Positions 7,567 to 16,112 of a stretch of 64,000 nt of DNA are shown here, piece by piece (the first letter of the stretch is position 1; each line of letters starts with the position of its first letter). This stretch comes from Gemmatimonadota bacterium. Lineage in GTDB: Bacteria > Gemmatimonadota > Gemmatimonadetes > Longimicrobiales > Gaopeijiaceae. The stretch spans positions 19,001 to 83,000 of the forward strand of contig JADFSR010000019.1 of NCBI GenBank assembly GCA_022560615.1, in the 5' to 3' direction. The notes under the pieces were generated by a model. The model ran no database searches and was not told where the DNA came from. It saw only the letters and a program-made list of their open reading frames with translations. The translations under genes were made by a program, and so were the position numbers.

Positions 7567-8376
7567 ATGCCCCTGTTAGCTCTGCTGCGGTCGGGCCGGG
7601 GTCCGAGCCCCCTCTCGCTCCTCGCGATCCTGCTCGTGCTCTCCGGACTCTTCGCAATGATGCGTGATCGCATTTCGACGACCCAGGACCTCGACGAGAC
7701 TTCCCAACCGTGTGATGAAGCTCATGACCCCTTGTGTGATTCCGAGCTGGACGGTGGGGCGGCGCGAAGAGGACTCGCCGCGCGGTCTGAGGGTACGGCG
7801 GGGCCAGTGCTGTCCGCCGAGAGTGCGTGCTTGAACGTCGGATACTTGTGTGCGGAGCTTGAGTCCAAGGGCATGGTGCAGATCCGTCGGTGGAAGGACT
7901 TTCAGGGCACGATCGTCGTGCACATTCCGCGACCTGACTTCTTGCCATCCGGCGACGCCCGCCGGCTCCAAGTCGGGGCCGCCGCGGGGGTGCGGCAGTG
8001 GAGTGGTCAGCCCTTCCCGATCTCTGTGGACGAGCGGGGGAACCGCGAGGCACACTTCGCGGTGCAGTGGCGCCGTTCACTCGGCGGCCGTCAGATCGGA
8101 GTGGCGCGCACCCAGTGGTCCGCGAGGGGGGGCTTGGAGGTCCTCATGCTCGAGCTCGCCACCCAGAGCCCCTTCGGTGGGAGCCGCACGCTGGACCCCC
8201 GTCAGGTGCGACTTAGCGCGGCGCACGAGATGGGCCACGCCCTGGGCATCATGCACAGTGACAACGCGCGCGACGTGATGTACCCGACGAATACCGCGAC
8301 CTCGCTGAGCGCACGCGACTACCGCACCATGGTGGCGTTGTACGCGCTGGCGGACGGCACCACGATCATCCACTGA
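7567..8376 (+). CDS. Matrixin-like zinc metalloprotease, membrane-anchored or secreted
   Basis: A 269-residue protein with an N-terminal hydrophobic segment (LSLLAILLVLSGLFAMM) and a C-terminal catalytic site HEMGHALGIMHSD, the extended HExxHxxGxxH zinc motif of metzincins. It is followed after a short gap by DVMYP, whose Met fits the Met-turn. This places it near family M10 (matrixins). Residues 30-90 are polar, with several Cys. ATG 7567 has GGAGA seven bases upstream. It is divergent from lepB and convergent with the receptor gene. The substrate is unknown; a role in exported-protein turnover is only inference. Confidence 0.82.
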   Translation: MPLLALLRSGRGPSPLSLLAILLVLSGLFAMMRDRISTTQDLDETSQPCDEAHDPLCDSELDGGAARRGLAARSEGTAGPVLSAESACLNVGYLCAELESKGMVQIRRWKDFQGTIVVHIPRPDFLPSGDARRLQVGAAAGVRQWSGQPFPISVDERGNREAHFAVQWRRSLGGRQIGVARTQWSARGGLEVLMLELATQSPFGGSRTLDPRQVRLSAAHEMGHALGIMHSDNARDVMYPTNTATSLSARDYRTMVALYALADGTTIIH

Positions 8377-8389
8377 GCTGAGCTAGCTG

Positions 8390-8408
8390 CTAGCAGCCGG
8401 GCTGCTAG
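8390..8408. repeat. 19-bp palindrome, minimal member of the TAGCAGCC repeat family
   Basis: CTAGCAGCCGGGCTGCTAG is a perfect 9+1+9 palindrome between the convergent protease and receptor genes. Its arms match the outer ends of the repeats at 45586-45945, 47835-47941 and 54247-54280, so it looks like the end-to-end deletion product of that element. No T-run follows, so a terminator role is doubtful. Confidence 0.6.
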
Positions 8409-8427
8409 AGCCAGACGATTGGGGGCA

Positions 8428-10395
8428 TCAGCGCTCGCCGCCGAAAGTCAGGACGCCTTTCACGTACAGCGCTCGGCCGGGCGCCCGGAAGCCGAAGACC
8501 TCCTCGAAGTCCTGGTCGAGCACGTTCTCCGCACGAAGCTCCAACACGAACCCGGGCCCGCCGGCCTCGGCAGCGACGACCTCGATAGATCCGCCCAAAG
8601 CGAGGTTGATGTAGCGAGCCAGTTGTACGGGCGAGGCCGGAAACTGTGTGAAGTCCCGGTCGGCCCGCGATCCGACGACGGAGACGTCGGCAAACAGTTG
8701 TGCGCGGCCGCCCGCGTCGGCGGCCACACGCGCGTTGAAGGTGTGCTTGGGCCGCCTCAACAGTGATTCCCCCACGACGAAGGTCGCGCCCGGCCCCTCG
8801 TCGAATCCGGAGTCGGTGACCTCGGTGTCGAGTCGGGTCCACGAAGCGGAGCCACGGAACGAACCGAGTACGCCGTCGACCTCGACCTCCAGGCCGCTGC
8901 TGTTGGCAGCCGCCACATTGAAGAAGTTCGGATCAGTCGGAGCTGCCGTTGCGAAGGTGTACTGGATCAAGTCTTCGAACGACTGGTCGAACCAGGTGGC
9001 GCGAAAGTGTGCTTCGCCGCCAAAGAGGACCTGATCGATCCCGAGCTCCCACGAGCGAGAGCGCTCCGGCTCGAGATTCTCGTTCCCTCTCGCGAAGCCA
9101 GTCGCGAAGTTCTCGAAGAATGTGGGCTCCTTGAGTGCGGTGCCGGCGGAGGCGCGGAGGCGAGTACCGATTCGCTCCGAGGCCAGCCACGAAGCACCTA
9201 TCTGCCATGTGCCGAACGTGCCGAACCTCTCATTGTCCTCGAGCCGCTGGCCGAGGTTCACCGCGATGCGGCTCCGCTCACCGGTCACATGCACGTAGTA
9301 CGCCTTGTTCAGGCGCGCGTACTCGCTCCGGCCGGAAGACGCACCGAACTGGCTCAGGGACTCGGTGAACGAACGCTGGCGCTCCTCCTCGAACTCCCAT
9401 CCGCCGGTGGCCACGAAATCCCCCAGGAGCACGTTTGCGCGCAGGTCGACAGTCCCGCGTCGCACGTGGTCGAGACTCGTGAAACCGAAGAACCCCAGCG
9501 AGTCGGCGGCGTCGTCGGGCGCGTCGTCCGCACCGCTGTCCGTATCTACGACGCCGATGCGCGCCTGTACATCGATGCGCGACGAGAGCGCACGCCGGAT
9601 GGAGACGCTCAAGAGGGTCTCGTCTCCATACGTGAACGCGTTCCGGTCCACCACGTTGCCGGAGCCGTCCGTGGGAAAGTGGTACTCGCGGTCGCCGATG
9701 CGAAAGGAAACGTCGGCGCGCGTCCGATCGTCCGGCAAGAAGCTCGCCCGACCGCTCATCACCGTATTGTCGTGCCGGTTGTTGAACGCCAGGATCCCGT
9801 CGGTCCTGGAGCGCGACAGCGAGATACTGTATCCGGCCCGCTCCGTCCCACCGGCTGCTTGCGCGGACCAGTCACGCCGCCCAAAGGAGCCGAGACGCAT
9901 CGACAGGGTTCCTGTCATGGGTCCGCGCCCTGTCGAAGTGATGATGTGGATGACCCCGGCCACCGCGTCCGATCCATGTAGCGCGCTGGAAGGACCGCGC
10001 ACGATCTCGATCCTCTCCACGTTCCAGAGCGTGAGCGCCGCAAAGTCGAACGCACCTCCCGGCTGGTTTACCTGGACACCGTCCAGCAACACCAGGACGT
10101 AGTCACTCTCCCCTCCCCGTAGGAAGACCGAGGTCGCCGCGCCGAACGAGCCACTTTGCACGACGGCCAGCCCGGACACGGTTCGGAGCGCGTCCTCAAC
10201 GGTGGCGAGGCCTGCGGTCCGCAGCTCTGCTCCCTCGAGCACGGTGACGTTGGAAGAGATCGCGTTGGCGGCTCGGGCTGTGGGGCTCGTCGTGACGACC
10301 AAGCCTTCGAGCGAGAATGCGCGGTCCTGCGCGACAAGCGAGGACGGGCTCAAAAGAGCAGCGAATGCCAGGACGGACAGAATTCTGCGGGCCAT
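8428..10395 (-). CDS. btuB: TonB-dependent outer-membrane receptor, BtuB-like (cobalamin/corrinoid uptake)
   Basis: A 22-stranded outer-membrane receptor energised by TonB. A signal peptide (ending near PSSLVAQ) is followed by a Ton-box-like segment (EGLVVTT), a plug domain with VEDALRTVSGLAVVQSG, FLRGGESDYVLVLLDGVQVN and RIEIVRGPSSALHGSDAVAG, and a barrel that ends with hydrophobic/aromatic strands. About 655 residues is typical of BtuB. The cobalamin riboswitch directly upstream makes corrinoid the likely ligand. ATG 10395 (MARRILSV) follows a run of nine G that serves as, or overlaps, the ribosome-binding site. Confidence 0.9.
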   Translation of the reverse strand: MARRILSVLAFAALLSPSSLVAQDRAFSLEGLVVTTSPTARAANAISSNVTVLEGAELRTAGLATVEDALRTVSGLAVVQSGSFGAATSVFLRGGESDYVLVLLDGVQVNQPGGAFDFAALTLWNVERIEIVRGPSSALHGSDAVAGVIHIITSTGRGPMTGTLSMRLGSFGRRDWSAQAAGGTERAGYSISLSRSRTDGILAFNNRHDNTVMSGRASFLPDDRTRADVSFRIGDREYHFPTDGSGNVVDRNAFTYGDETLLSVSIRRALSSRIDVQARIGVVDTDSGADDAPDDAADSLGFFGFTSLDHVRRGTVDLRANVLLGDFVATGGWEFEEERQRSFTESLSQFGASSGRSEYARLNKAYYVHVTGERSRIAVNLGQRLEDNERFGTFGTWQIGASWLASERIGTRLRASAGTALKEPTFFENFATGFARGNENLEPERSRSWELGIDQVLFGGEAHFRATWFDQSFEDLIQYTFATAAPTDPNFFNVAAANSSGLEVEVDGVLGSFRGSASWTRLDTEVTDSGFDEGPGATFVVGESLLRRPKHTFNARVAADAGGRAQLFADVSVVGSRADRDFTQFPASPVQLARYINLALGGSIEVVAAEAGGPGFVLELRAENVLDQDFEEVFGFRAPGRALYVKGVLTFGGER

Positions 10396-10424
10396 ACCCC
10401 CCCCCACGGAGATGTTCGGCTGGG

Positions 10425-10580
10425 ACGGGTGGTCCAGGTCTCCTGGCTCGAGGCCGACTGCTCGCCTTCCCAGGGGTCAACCCCAGTGGCTCTGGTGAAC
10501 AGCCGTTCCGACTACGTCGGACCTCTCACAGTGGCGGGGCCGCGCCGGAATCTCACCGGCTTCCGATATGGCCCACCCGT
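10425..10580 (-). ncRNA. Cobalamin riboswitch upstream of the BtuB-like receptor
   Basis: The minus strand has the diagnostic core GCCGGTGAGATTCCGGC followed by GGCCCCGCCACTGTGA, and near the 3' end the B12 box AGCCAGGAGACC. The outer stem P1 pairs ACGGGTGG with CCACCCGT (10573-10580 with 10425-10432), which sets the boundaries. The 3' end lies 20 bases from the G-rich ribosome-binding site, and no terminator is visible, so control of translation initiation is likely: adenosylcobalamin or a related corrinoid should turn the receptor gene off. Confidence 0.95.
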
Positions 10581-10657
10581 ATGATCAATCGTGGGAGAAC
10601 ATATATCGATCGAGGCCTTGCGGCAAAGGGCGGCCCTGACCCCGCGCAGCCTAGACG

Positions 10658-12019
10658 TTAGCCGTCCCGCACGAGGCCGTAGCGCTCGATCTTCTTGTAG
10701 AGATTCGAGCGTGGCATCTCGATCCGGCGCGCGGTCTCGGCAACATTCCATTCGTTCTCACGCAGCTTCTGAACGATGTACGCGCGCTCGGCGCTCTCCT
10801 TGAACTCTACGAAAGTCTCGAGTCCGAGGATCTCCCCGGCCAAGCGCTGAGAGCCGCCCCTCCCAGAAGCGAGCAGATCGACGTCTTCCGGTCCCACCTC
10901 GTCGGATCCCGAGAGAATGAGCAGGCGTTCGACCGTATTGCGAAGCTCCCGTACGTTCCCGGGCCACGGAAGGGCCTGTAGCCGTTCGATGGCGGACGCC
11001 GAAAAGCGCTTCGGGACTACGCCTTGCCCGTTCGCGATCCGCTCGCAGAAGTGGTCTATCAGCATCGGGACGTCGTCGCGTCGCTCGCGCAGAGCAGGTA
11101 TCTGAATCGGGACTACGTTCAACCGGTAGAAGAGATCCTCGCGGAAAGCACCGATTTCGATCTCGCGCTCGAGATCCTTGTTCGTGGCCGAGATCACCCG
11201 AACATTCACCTCGATCGACTTGGAGCCACCTACGCGGGTGAGGACTCCTTGCTCGAGCACCCGGAGAACTTTCGCCTGAGCCTCGAGCGACATGTCTCCG
11301 ATCTCGTCCAGAAAGAGTGTCCCGCCATGCGCCTGTTCGAACTTCCCCTCCCGGTCGGCGACAGCCCCCGTGAACGATCCCTTTATGTGCCCGAAGAGGG
11401 CCGACTCGATCAGTTCTGATGGGATCGCCGCACAGTTGACCTCCACGAACGACTTGTCGGATCGTGACGAGAGCCGGTGAATTGCTCGAGCGACCAACTC
11501 CTTGCCGGTTCCATTCTCCCCAGTGACCAGAACACGAGCTTCGGTCGGGGCGACCTTTTCCACACGGTCGAGCACCTGCCGGACCTGGTAGGACGTGCCG
11601 ACGATCTCATATCGGCTCTCGACCTGACTCTTGAGGTCCGCGACGCTGTCGGTGAGCCCCTTGAGCTCGAGCGCCCGGCCCAGGGTGACCAGGAGGAGAT
11701 CGGTGTCGAGCGGCTTCTCGAGGAAGTCGTATGCGCCTTTCCGGGTTGCGTCGATAGCCGTCTCGATCGTCCCGTGACCCGAAATCATCACGACCAACGC
11801 CCCGGGACATTCGGTCCGGAGGCGTGCCAGCACGTCCATGCCGTCCATGCCGGGCATCTTTACGTCCAGAAAGATCACGTCCGGGTGAAAGGACTCGGCC
11901 GTGAGAAGCGCATCGGGCCCATCCTCGGCGGCACGAACGTCGTGGCCCTCGTACTCGAAGAGCTGAACGAGCGCCTCCCGGATCCCCTTCTCGTCATCGA
12001 CTACCAACAGCCTTGCCAT
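10658..12019 (-). CDS. Sigma-54-dependent response regulator, NtrC family
   Basis: Three-domain activator of 453 residues. The receiver domain has VVDDEKGIREA, the phosphoacceptor Asp in VIFLDVKMPGMDG, and Lys in FLEKPLD. The AAA+ domain has Walker A TGENGTGKE, sigma-54 contact loop GSFTGA (Ser where most family members have Ala), Walker B GGTLFLDEIGD and the R-fingers near FREDLFYRLNVV. The C-terminal Fis-type helix-turn-helix is WNVAETARRIEMPRSNLYKKI. It directly follows the gene for a hypothetical anchored protein with no spacing. No kinase gene is adjacent; the NtrY-like kinase at 29482-33528 is a candidate partner, by inference. Confidence 0.94.
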   Translation of the reverse strand: MARLLVVDDEKGIREALVQLFEYEGHDVRAAEDGPDALLTAESFHPDVIFLDVKMPGMDGMDVLARLRTECPGALVVMISGHGTIETAIDATRKGAYDFLEKPLDTDLLLVTLGRALELKGLTDSVADLKSQVESRYEIVGTSYQVRQVLDRVEKVAPTEARVLVTGENGTGKELVARAIHRLSSRSDKSFVEVNCAAIPSELIESALFGHIKGSFTGAVADREGKFEQAHGGTLFLDEIGDMSLEAQAKVLRVLEQGVLTRVGGSKSIEVNVRVISATNKDLEREIEIGAFREDLFYRLNVVPIQIPALRERRDDVPMLIDHFCERIANGQGVVPKRFSASAIERLQALPWPGNVRELRNTVERLLILSGSDEVGPEDVDLLASGRGGSQRLAGEILGLETFVEFKESAERAYIVQKLRENEWNVAETARRIEMPRSNLYKKIERYGLVRDG

Positions 12020-12694
12020 CTACCGCGTCCCCTCACGCACGTCATCGGGCGCAGGACGCAGGTCGGCGAGCATCACCAAGCTGTCTCTCTGTACGAACAC
12101 CGACCGCAGGCCATCGGGCAGCGGGACCTCGATCGCGTCGTCCGGCAGGCTCGCGGGGCGCGACTGTCCGAATGCCTTGAGCACCTCGGCGACCAGCCGC
12201 GCCGGAACGGGAATCCTCGCGACCTGTAGCCGATCGACGAGCAGCGCCAAACGACGCTGGTCCAGGGGCACGAGCGAGCCGCGGACCTCTATCAGGATCG
12301 TGTCTGGAAGCAAGCCGATGATCTGATCGAGCCGGGGCAACTCCGGGAAGGCCTCGGCGGCGACCCTGGCCGACAGGTGCACACGTCCCCTGTGCAACTC
12401 GATCGTAAGTGCGGTGATCCCGCGAGGGACGATTCCGGGTAGCGAATACCGCAACACGGCGGACAATTCGTTGCCCCCGAGCATGAGCCGGTCACCGGCT
12501 TCTCCGGCTCGGAACTGCTCGAAGAGGTCCAACGTCTGCTCGGCGAGTTCGGGCGTTGGCTGTGCTTTCGGAACCGCTGGGACCGTGGGATCGATGCCCA
12601 ACGCCCGCTCGATACCCGGAAAGACCGCCGGGCCCCACCGAAAACCGGCGTACGCGACGAGGATCAGGACGACGGCGACGAGGATCTTCTTCAT
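12020..12694 (-). CDS. Hypothetical protein with one N-terminal membrane anchor
   Basis: I do not recognise a family. The 224 residues start with a positively charged end and a hydrophobic segment (KKILVAVVLILVAYAGFRW), so an inner-membrane anchor or uncleaved signal with an extracytoplasmic domain is likely. The rest is a mixed alpha/beta sequence with no Cys and no obvious catalytic motif. Its start overlaps the thpR stop by 4 bases and its stop abuts the start of the NtrC-type regulator, so the three genes are translationally coupled. Confidence 0.75.
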   Translation of the reverse strand: MKKILVAVVLILVAYAGFRWGPAVFPGIERALGIDPTVPAVPKAQPTPELAEQTLDLFEQFRAGEAGDRLMLGGNELSAVLRYSLPGIVPRGITALTIELHRGRVHLSARVAAEAFPELPRLDQIIGLLPDTILIEVRGSLVPLDQRRLALLVDRLQVARIPVPARLVAEVLKAFGQSRPASLPDDAIEVPLPDGLRSVFVQRDSLVMLADLRPAPDDVREGTR

Positions 12695-13290
12695 GCGCGA
12701 GTCCCGAACCCCTTAGGTGGCGAATTGCGCGCTGGGGCGAGTTTCGCACTGGACACTACGCTATAGCGCGCACCGTGCTTCGAGAGGTGGCTGCGAATGA
12801 GATCGATCGATCGCACCTTCACCTCAGCCGAGAACTCCATATCGGCGACGAGCTGGTCGAGGCCCCTGAACGCGCCGGCCCCGCCGCGGGCGTCCGCCCT
12901 CCCCAACGTGATATGGGGGTGGAATGACCGCGTTTCCGCCTCGAAGCCGCAGTCGCCCATCGCCCACTCGATGTCCTGCTTGAGACACCGCAGTGCGGCG
13001 GTCGCGCCTACGCCCAGCCAGAGCATGCGAGGCTGCCGAATGGTCGGAAACGCCCCAAATCCGCCGAATTCGGTCGAAAAACTCGCCGTCGCGCTCGCGA
13101 CCTTCACCATCGCCGCCTCGATCGACGGAACGGCCTCGGGCCGGACTTCTCCGAGAAATTTGAGTGTGACGTGATAGTTCTCGAGATTCACCCACCGAAC
13201 CGGCAGCTCTTCTTCCCGCAGGACGCGGGCAGCACGATGGATTCGCTCGCGCTGCTTTTTCGGGAACGTGAGACCAATAAAGAGCCGCAT
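12691..13290 (-). CDS. thpR: RNA 2',3'-cyclic phosphodiesterase (LigT/ThpR family)
   Basis: A 2H phosphoesterase that opens 2',3'-cyclic phosphate ends of RNA; historically called 2'-5' RNA ligase. Two HxT motifs are present: HVTLKFLG at about residue 40 and HPHITLGR at about residue 130, at typical spacing. It begins RLFIGLTFP, the conserved start of the family. The frame is open far upstream, but ATG 13290 gives 199 residues, the family length. It ends in an ATGA overlap with the next gene. Confidence 0.9.
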   Translation of the reverse strand: MRLFIGLTFPKKQRERIHRAARVLREEELPVRWVNLENYHVTLKFLGEVRPEAVPSIEAAMVKVASATASFSTEFGGFGAFPTIRQPRMLWLGVGATAALRCLKQDIEWAMGDCGFEAETRSFHPHITLGRADARGGAGAFRGLDQLVADMEFSAEVKVRSIDLIRSHLSKHGARYSVVSSAKLAPARNSPPKGFGTRA

Positions 13291-13346
13291 TCTGTCTCGA
13301 TTCCTAGAGTGAACTATGAAGTCCTGAGTTACACATGACACCCCAC

Positions 13347-14339
13347 TCACGGTCCAGTCGATCCGCTCTGCGCCCTCGATCGCGTAGCGAGGTGTGACCC
13401 ACCAAGCCGTTGCTCCTCCGTCGAGCGCGTCCCCGCTTCCGTCGTGATCAACACGACCGCACCGAGGATGATGGCCGCGGCCCCGAGCGAACGGAAGGTC
13501 AGCGGTTCGTCCGCGAGAGCCCACCCCAAGAACATCGCGACCAACGGATTCACGTACGCGTACGTGGTGGCCTTCACCGGGGAGACAACGGTCAAGAGCC
13601 AGATATAGGCCGTGTAGGCGACCATCGCCCCGAACGTGATGAGATAGACCAGGGCAAGCGCTGACTTCAACGACACCGCGCTGACGTCGAACGAGAATGG
13701 CTCACCGGCCGCGAGAGACATCAGGAGGAGGATGCCTCCCCCGGCCAACATCTGCATGCTCACCAACGGACCAGGGCGTGGGAGACCCGTTGCATACTTG
13801 GAGTAGATGGAGCCCACAGCCCATGAGAGCGCACCACCGAGCACGAGCGCCGCGCCGAACGCCTCCCGTGCTCCGCCGGCACCGACGCCCGGAGAACCGG
13901 CCAGTAGTGCGATTCCCGCAAAGCCGACGATGACCCCGACAGCAGACCGCGTCGCGGGGCGCACGCGGGCTCCAGCGAGCCAATCGACCAGAACGATCCA
14001 GAGGGGCACCGAAGCGACCAGCAATGCGGCGAGACCGGAGGGCACCCATTGCACGGCGACGACGACAGCCCCGTTGCCTCCTGCGAGCAGGAGGCCGCCT
14101 GAGATGGCGGCGGCCGTCCACTGCTTCGTGCTGGGCCGTTCCATGCCCCGAGCGCGGTACCATCCGTAGAGCACGGCGCCCGCCGTGAGAAAGCGTACCG
14201 CGGCCATGAGCAACGGCGGCATCGTCTCGACCGACCATCGGATCGCGAGGTAGGTCGAGCCCCAGATCACGTACACAGCCACGAACGCGAGTACGATCGC
14301 GATCAGGGCGGGCGGGCGGTGGGGACCGGACGCAGACAT
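13347..14339 (-). CDS. DMT-superfamily (EamA) transporter, YedA/RhaT-like
   Basis: An inner-membrane exporter with about ten hydrophobic segments arranged as two EamA repeats. Seen: VIWGSTYLAIRWSVETMPP at the start of the first repeat, a conserved feature of YedA-like permeases, then YSKYATGLPRPG in the middle and YAYVNPLVAMFLGWALADEP in the second repeat, the typical EamA signature. The Arg/Ser-rich C-terminal tail is cytoplasmic. I used ATG 14339; an upstream in-frame ATG at 14375 falls in the sequence adjoining the comM fragment. The substrate is unknown. It marks the left edge of the island. Confidence 0.9.
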   Translation of the reverse strand: MSASGPHRPPALIAIVLAFVAVYVIWGSTYLAIRWSVETMPPLLMAAVRFLTAGAVLYGWYRARGMERPSTKQWTAAAISGGLLLAGGNGAVVVAVQWVPSGLAALLVASVPLWIVLVDWLAGARVRPATRSAVGVIVGFAGIALLAGSPGVGAGGAREAFGAALVLGGALSWAVGSIYSKYATGLPRPGPLVSMQMLAGGGILLLMSLAAGEPFSFDVSAVSLKSALALVYLITFGAMVAYTAYIWLLTVVSPVKATTYAYVNPLVAMFLGWALADEPLTFRSLGAAAIILGAVVLITTEAGTRSTEEQRLGGSHLATRSRAQSGSTGP

Positions 14340-14387
14340 GGCGAGAAAGCTCACCGAACCGCGCAGGGCTTTCAACGCGCCGCTAGA

Positions 14388-14869
14388 TCAGCCCCGCATG
14401 CGATCCAGGTATCGGTACTGGAGAGCCTCGGCTGCGTCGCGGCAGCGAATCTCCTCGACGCCGTCCAGGTCGGCAATCGTGCGGGCCACTTTCAAGATCC
14501 GGTGGTAGGAGCGCGCCGACAGACCCATGCGATCGACCGCGCGTTGAAGGAGGCGTGACACGGCTCGACTCGGCCGGCACCAGCGACGCAACTCCATGGG
14601 ACGCATCTGGCCGTTGGCGTGCACCGCCTCGACCCCCTCGAAGCGGGCCTCCTGGAGCCGTCGAGCCTTTGAGACGCGTTCCTTGATCTGGGCGCTGCTC
14701 GACCCCTCGCCGTCTCCCGACAGATGCTCGAACGGCACCGGCGGGATATGTAGGTGCAGGTCGATTCGGTCGATGAGCGGTCCCGAGACCCGCCCCATGT
14801 AGCGGTGAACCACCGTGGGATCGCAGAGACACCGATCGGTGCCGTCCCCCCAGAAGCCGCACGGGCACC
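14388..14869 (-). pseudogene. 3' fragment of comM (about 160 codons), duplicate of the intact gene at 22287-23819
   Basis: The minus strand encodes the ComM C-terminus from about CPCGFWGDGTDRCLCD to the end (LQYRYLDRMRG stop). It is almost identical at base level to 22287-22770, with a few substitutions (EHLSGDGEG here, EQLAGDGEG in the intact copy). Homology ends abruptly near 14869, where unrelated DNA leading to a decayed transposase begins. There is no 5' part or start, so it cannot make a working protein. Same orientation as the intact copy: a direct repeat of about 480 bp that flanks a 7.4-kb insertion. Confidence 0.92.
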
Positions 14870-14971
14870 CCTGCGTTGCCTTTTTGCCATGTCATCCTGA
14901 CAGGACAAAGACCCACGCCGCCCGGGTATCCGTCGAAGGAGCTATCCACTTCGCTCTCCTGACCCCAAGAT

Positions 14972-15582
14972 ATGGTGGTGTCAGAGAAATCGGATCACCC
15001 GGTCGGGGGCGAGGATTACCTGCGGACGCTTGTGGAAGTTGACGAGCGGTTCGCGTCGGAGGCCGCGTGCGAGGATTTTCTGCGTCGTCTTCGGTGGCCT
15101 GAAGGCTTCTACTGTCCCGGGTGCGGTGCCGCCGGGGCGTGGGAGACGAGCCGGGGGTTGTTTCGATGCTCGAGCTGTGCCCGTCAGACCTCCGTCACGG
15201 CAGGGACTCTCTTTGAGGGGCACGCGAGAACCCCTACGCCTGTGGTTCCAAGCGATGTGGTATTTCACGAACCAGAAACACGGGGTGAGTGCCCTGGGGC
15301 TGCAACGCATCCTGGGTCTGGGAAGCTACCAGACGGCCTGGGCATGGGCTCCACCGCTTAGACGACGCCTCAGCAGCCAGCCTCATCCCCTTCATCAAGA
15401 GTACGGTGAGCGAGGGGGCACTTGTCCGTACGGACGGGTGGGCCGGCTACCTTCCCCTTTCGCGTCACGGCTATCGGCATCGCCCCACGAGTCTACGCGC
15501 TACGCGCCTGCCTGCTCACGTGGTGATGCCGGGGATGGAGGATTCTGTCCTCAGCTCTGAGCCATGCACCAACGCTGCGTAG
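14972..15582 (+). pseudogene. Decayed IS1595-type transposase
   Basis: The N-terminal part has the IS1595-type zinc ribbon: CEDFLRRLRWPEGFYCPGCG, then FRCSSCARQTSVTAGTLFEG. The reading frame then shifts near 15220 (continuing REPLRLWFQAMWYFTNQKHG in another frame) and again near 15345 (continuing IKSTVSEGALVRTDGWAGY). The central catalytic region between AWAW and the DGWAGY segment is missing. It is therefore frameshifted at least twice and internally deleted. Terminal inverted repeats were not recognised. It lies directly beside the truncated comM copy. Confidence 0.85.
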
Positions 15583-15587
15583 ACCTC

Positions 15588-16112
15588 TCAGGAACTCTCA
15601 CGCTCCGTCATCACCAGAACGTTACCTGTCCATTTCTCATTAAACGCCTCGGGCGTGTATTCCAATCGTCCCACGAAGGGGTCCCGGACGTGGATACGCG
15701 CCAAATGGATCGAGTCCACCAGAACGAAGTGATCCTGCAGGTGGGCCACAAGAGGAAGTCTAGCGCCTCGAAGCCCGACGATGTTGGCCCGGAAGCCACG
15801 GATCTCCAAGCCATGGGAAGACGCGTGCTCCCGCATATCCGCGAAGGACCAGAACTCCTCAGGATTCGGATGAAGAGCCAGAATCACTTCGTAAGGGACA
15901 TGGATGCCCACCTCCGCAAGAAGCATGTGAAGGACGGCCGGTCCACAGTCGGCGTCCTGCTCCTGTAGGGTCACCCCATCGGTGCCTAGAAACTCGCCGC
16001 CCTGAATGGCGGCGACCAGCTCCTGGCTGGGGGCTCCTGCGTCACCGCAGCCCCACGCCGGCGTCATGGCGACGGTAGCTAGACCGAAGATCATGGTCCT
16101 CCACCCTGTCAT
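15588..16112 (-). CDS. Stand-alone C39-type peptidase with export signal, probable peptide-maturation protease
   Basis: A 174-residue protein resembling the peptidase domain of bacteriocin ABC exporters but not fused to one. It has a Gln-x(5)-Cys site LQEQDADCGPAVLHMLL (oxyanion Gln and catalytic Cys), a His in HFVLVDSIH and an Asp in IHVRDPFVG, the expected C39 triad order. The N-terminus (TGWRTMIFGLATVAMTPAWGC) is a signal peptide with a lipobox-like end at Cys22, so the enzyme should act outside the cytoplasmic membrane. It overlaps the ABC ATPase gene by an ATGA and is the last gene of the peptide cluster. It probably cleaves the GG-leader peptide of 18357-18629; the assignment is from motif and context. 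Confidence 0.82.
   Translation of the reverse strand: MTGWRTMIFGLATVAMTPAWGCGDAGAPSQELVAAIQGGEFLGTDGVTLQEQDADCGPAVLHMLLAEVGIHVPYEVILALHPNPEEFWSFADMREHASSHGLEIRGFRANIVGLRGARLPLVAHLQDHFVLVDSIHLARIHVRDPFVGRLEYTPEAFNEKWTGNVLVMTERESS

Noticed and set aside
8390..8408. Interpreting the 19-bp palindrome only as a bidirectional terminator of the protease and receptor genes
   Set aside because: There is no T-run on either side, and its arms match the ends of the dispersed repeat family, which explains it better.
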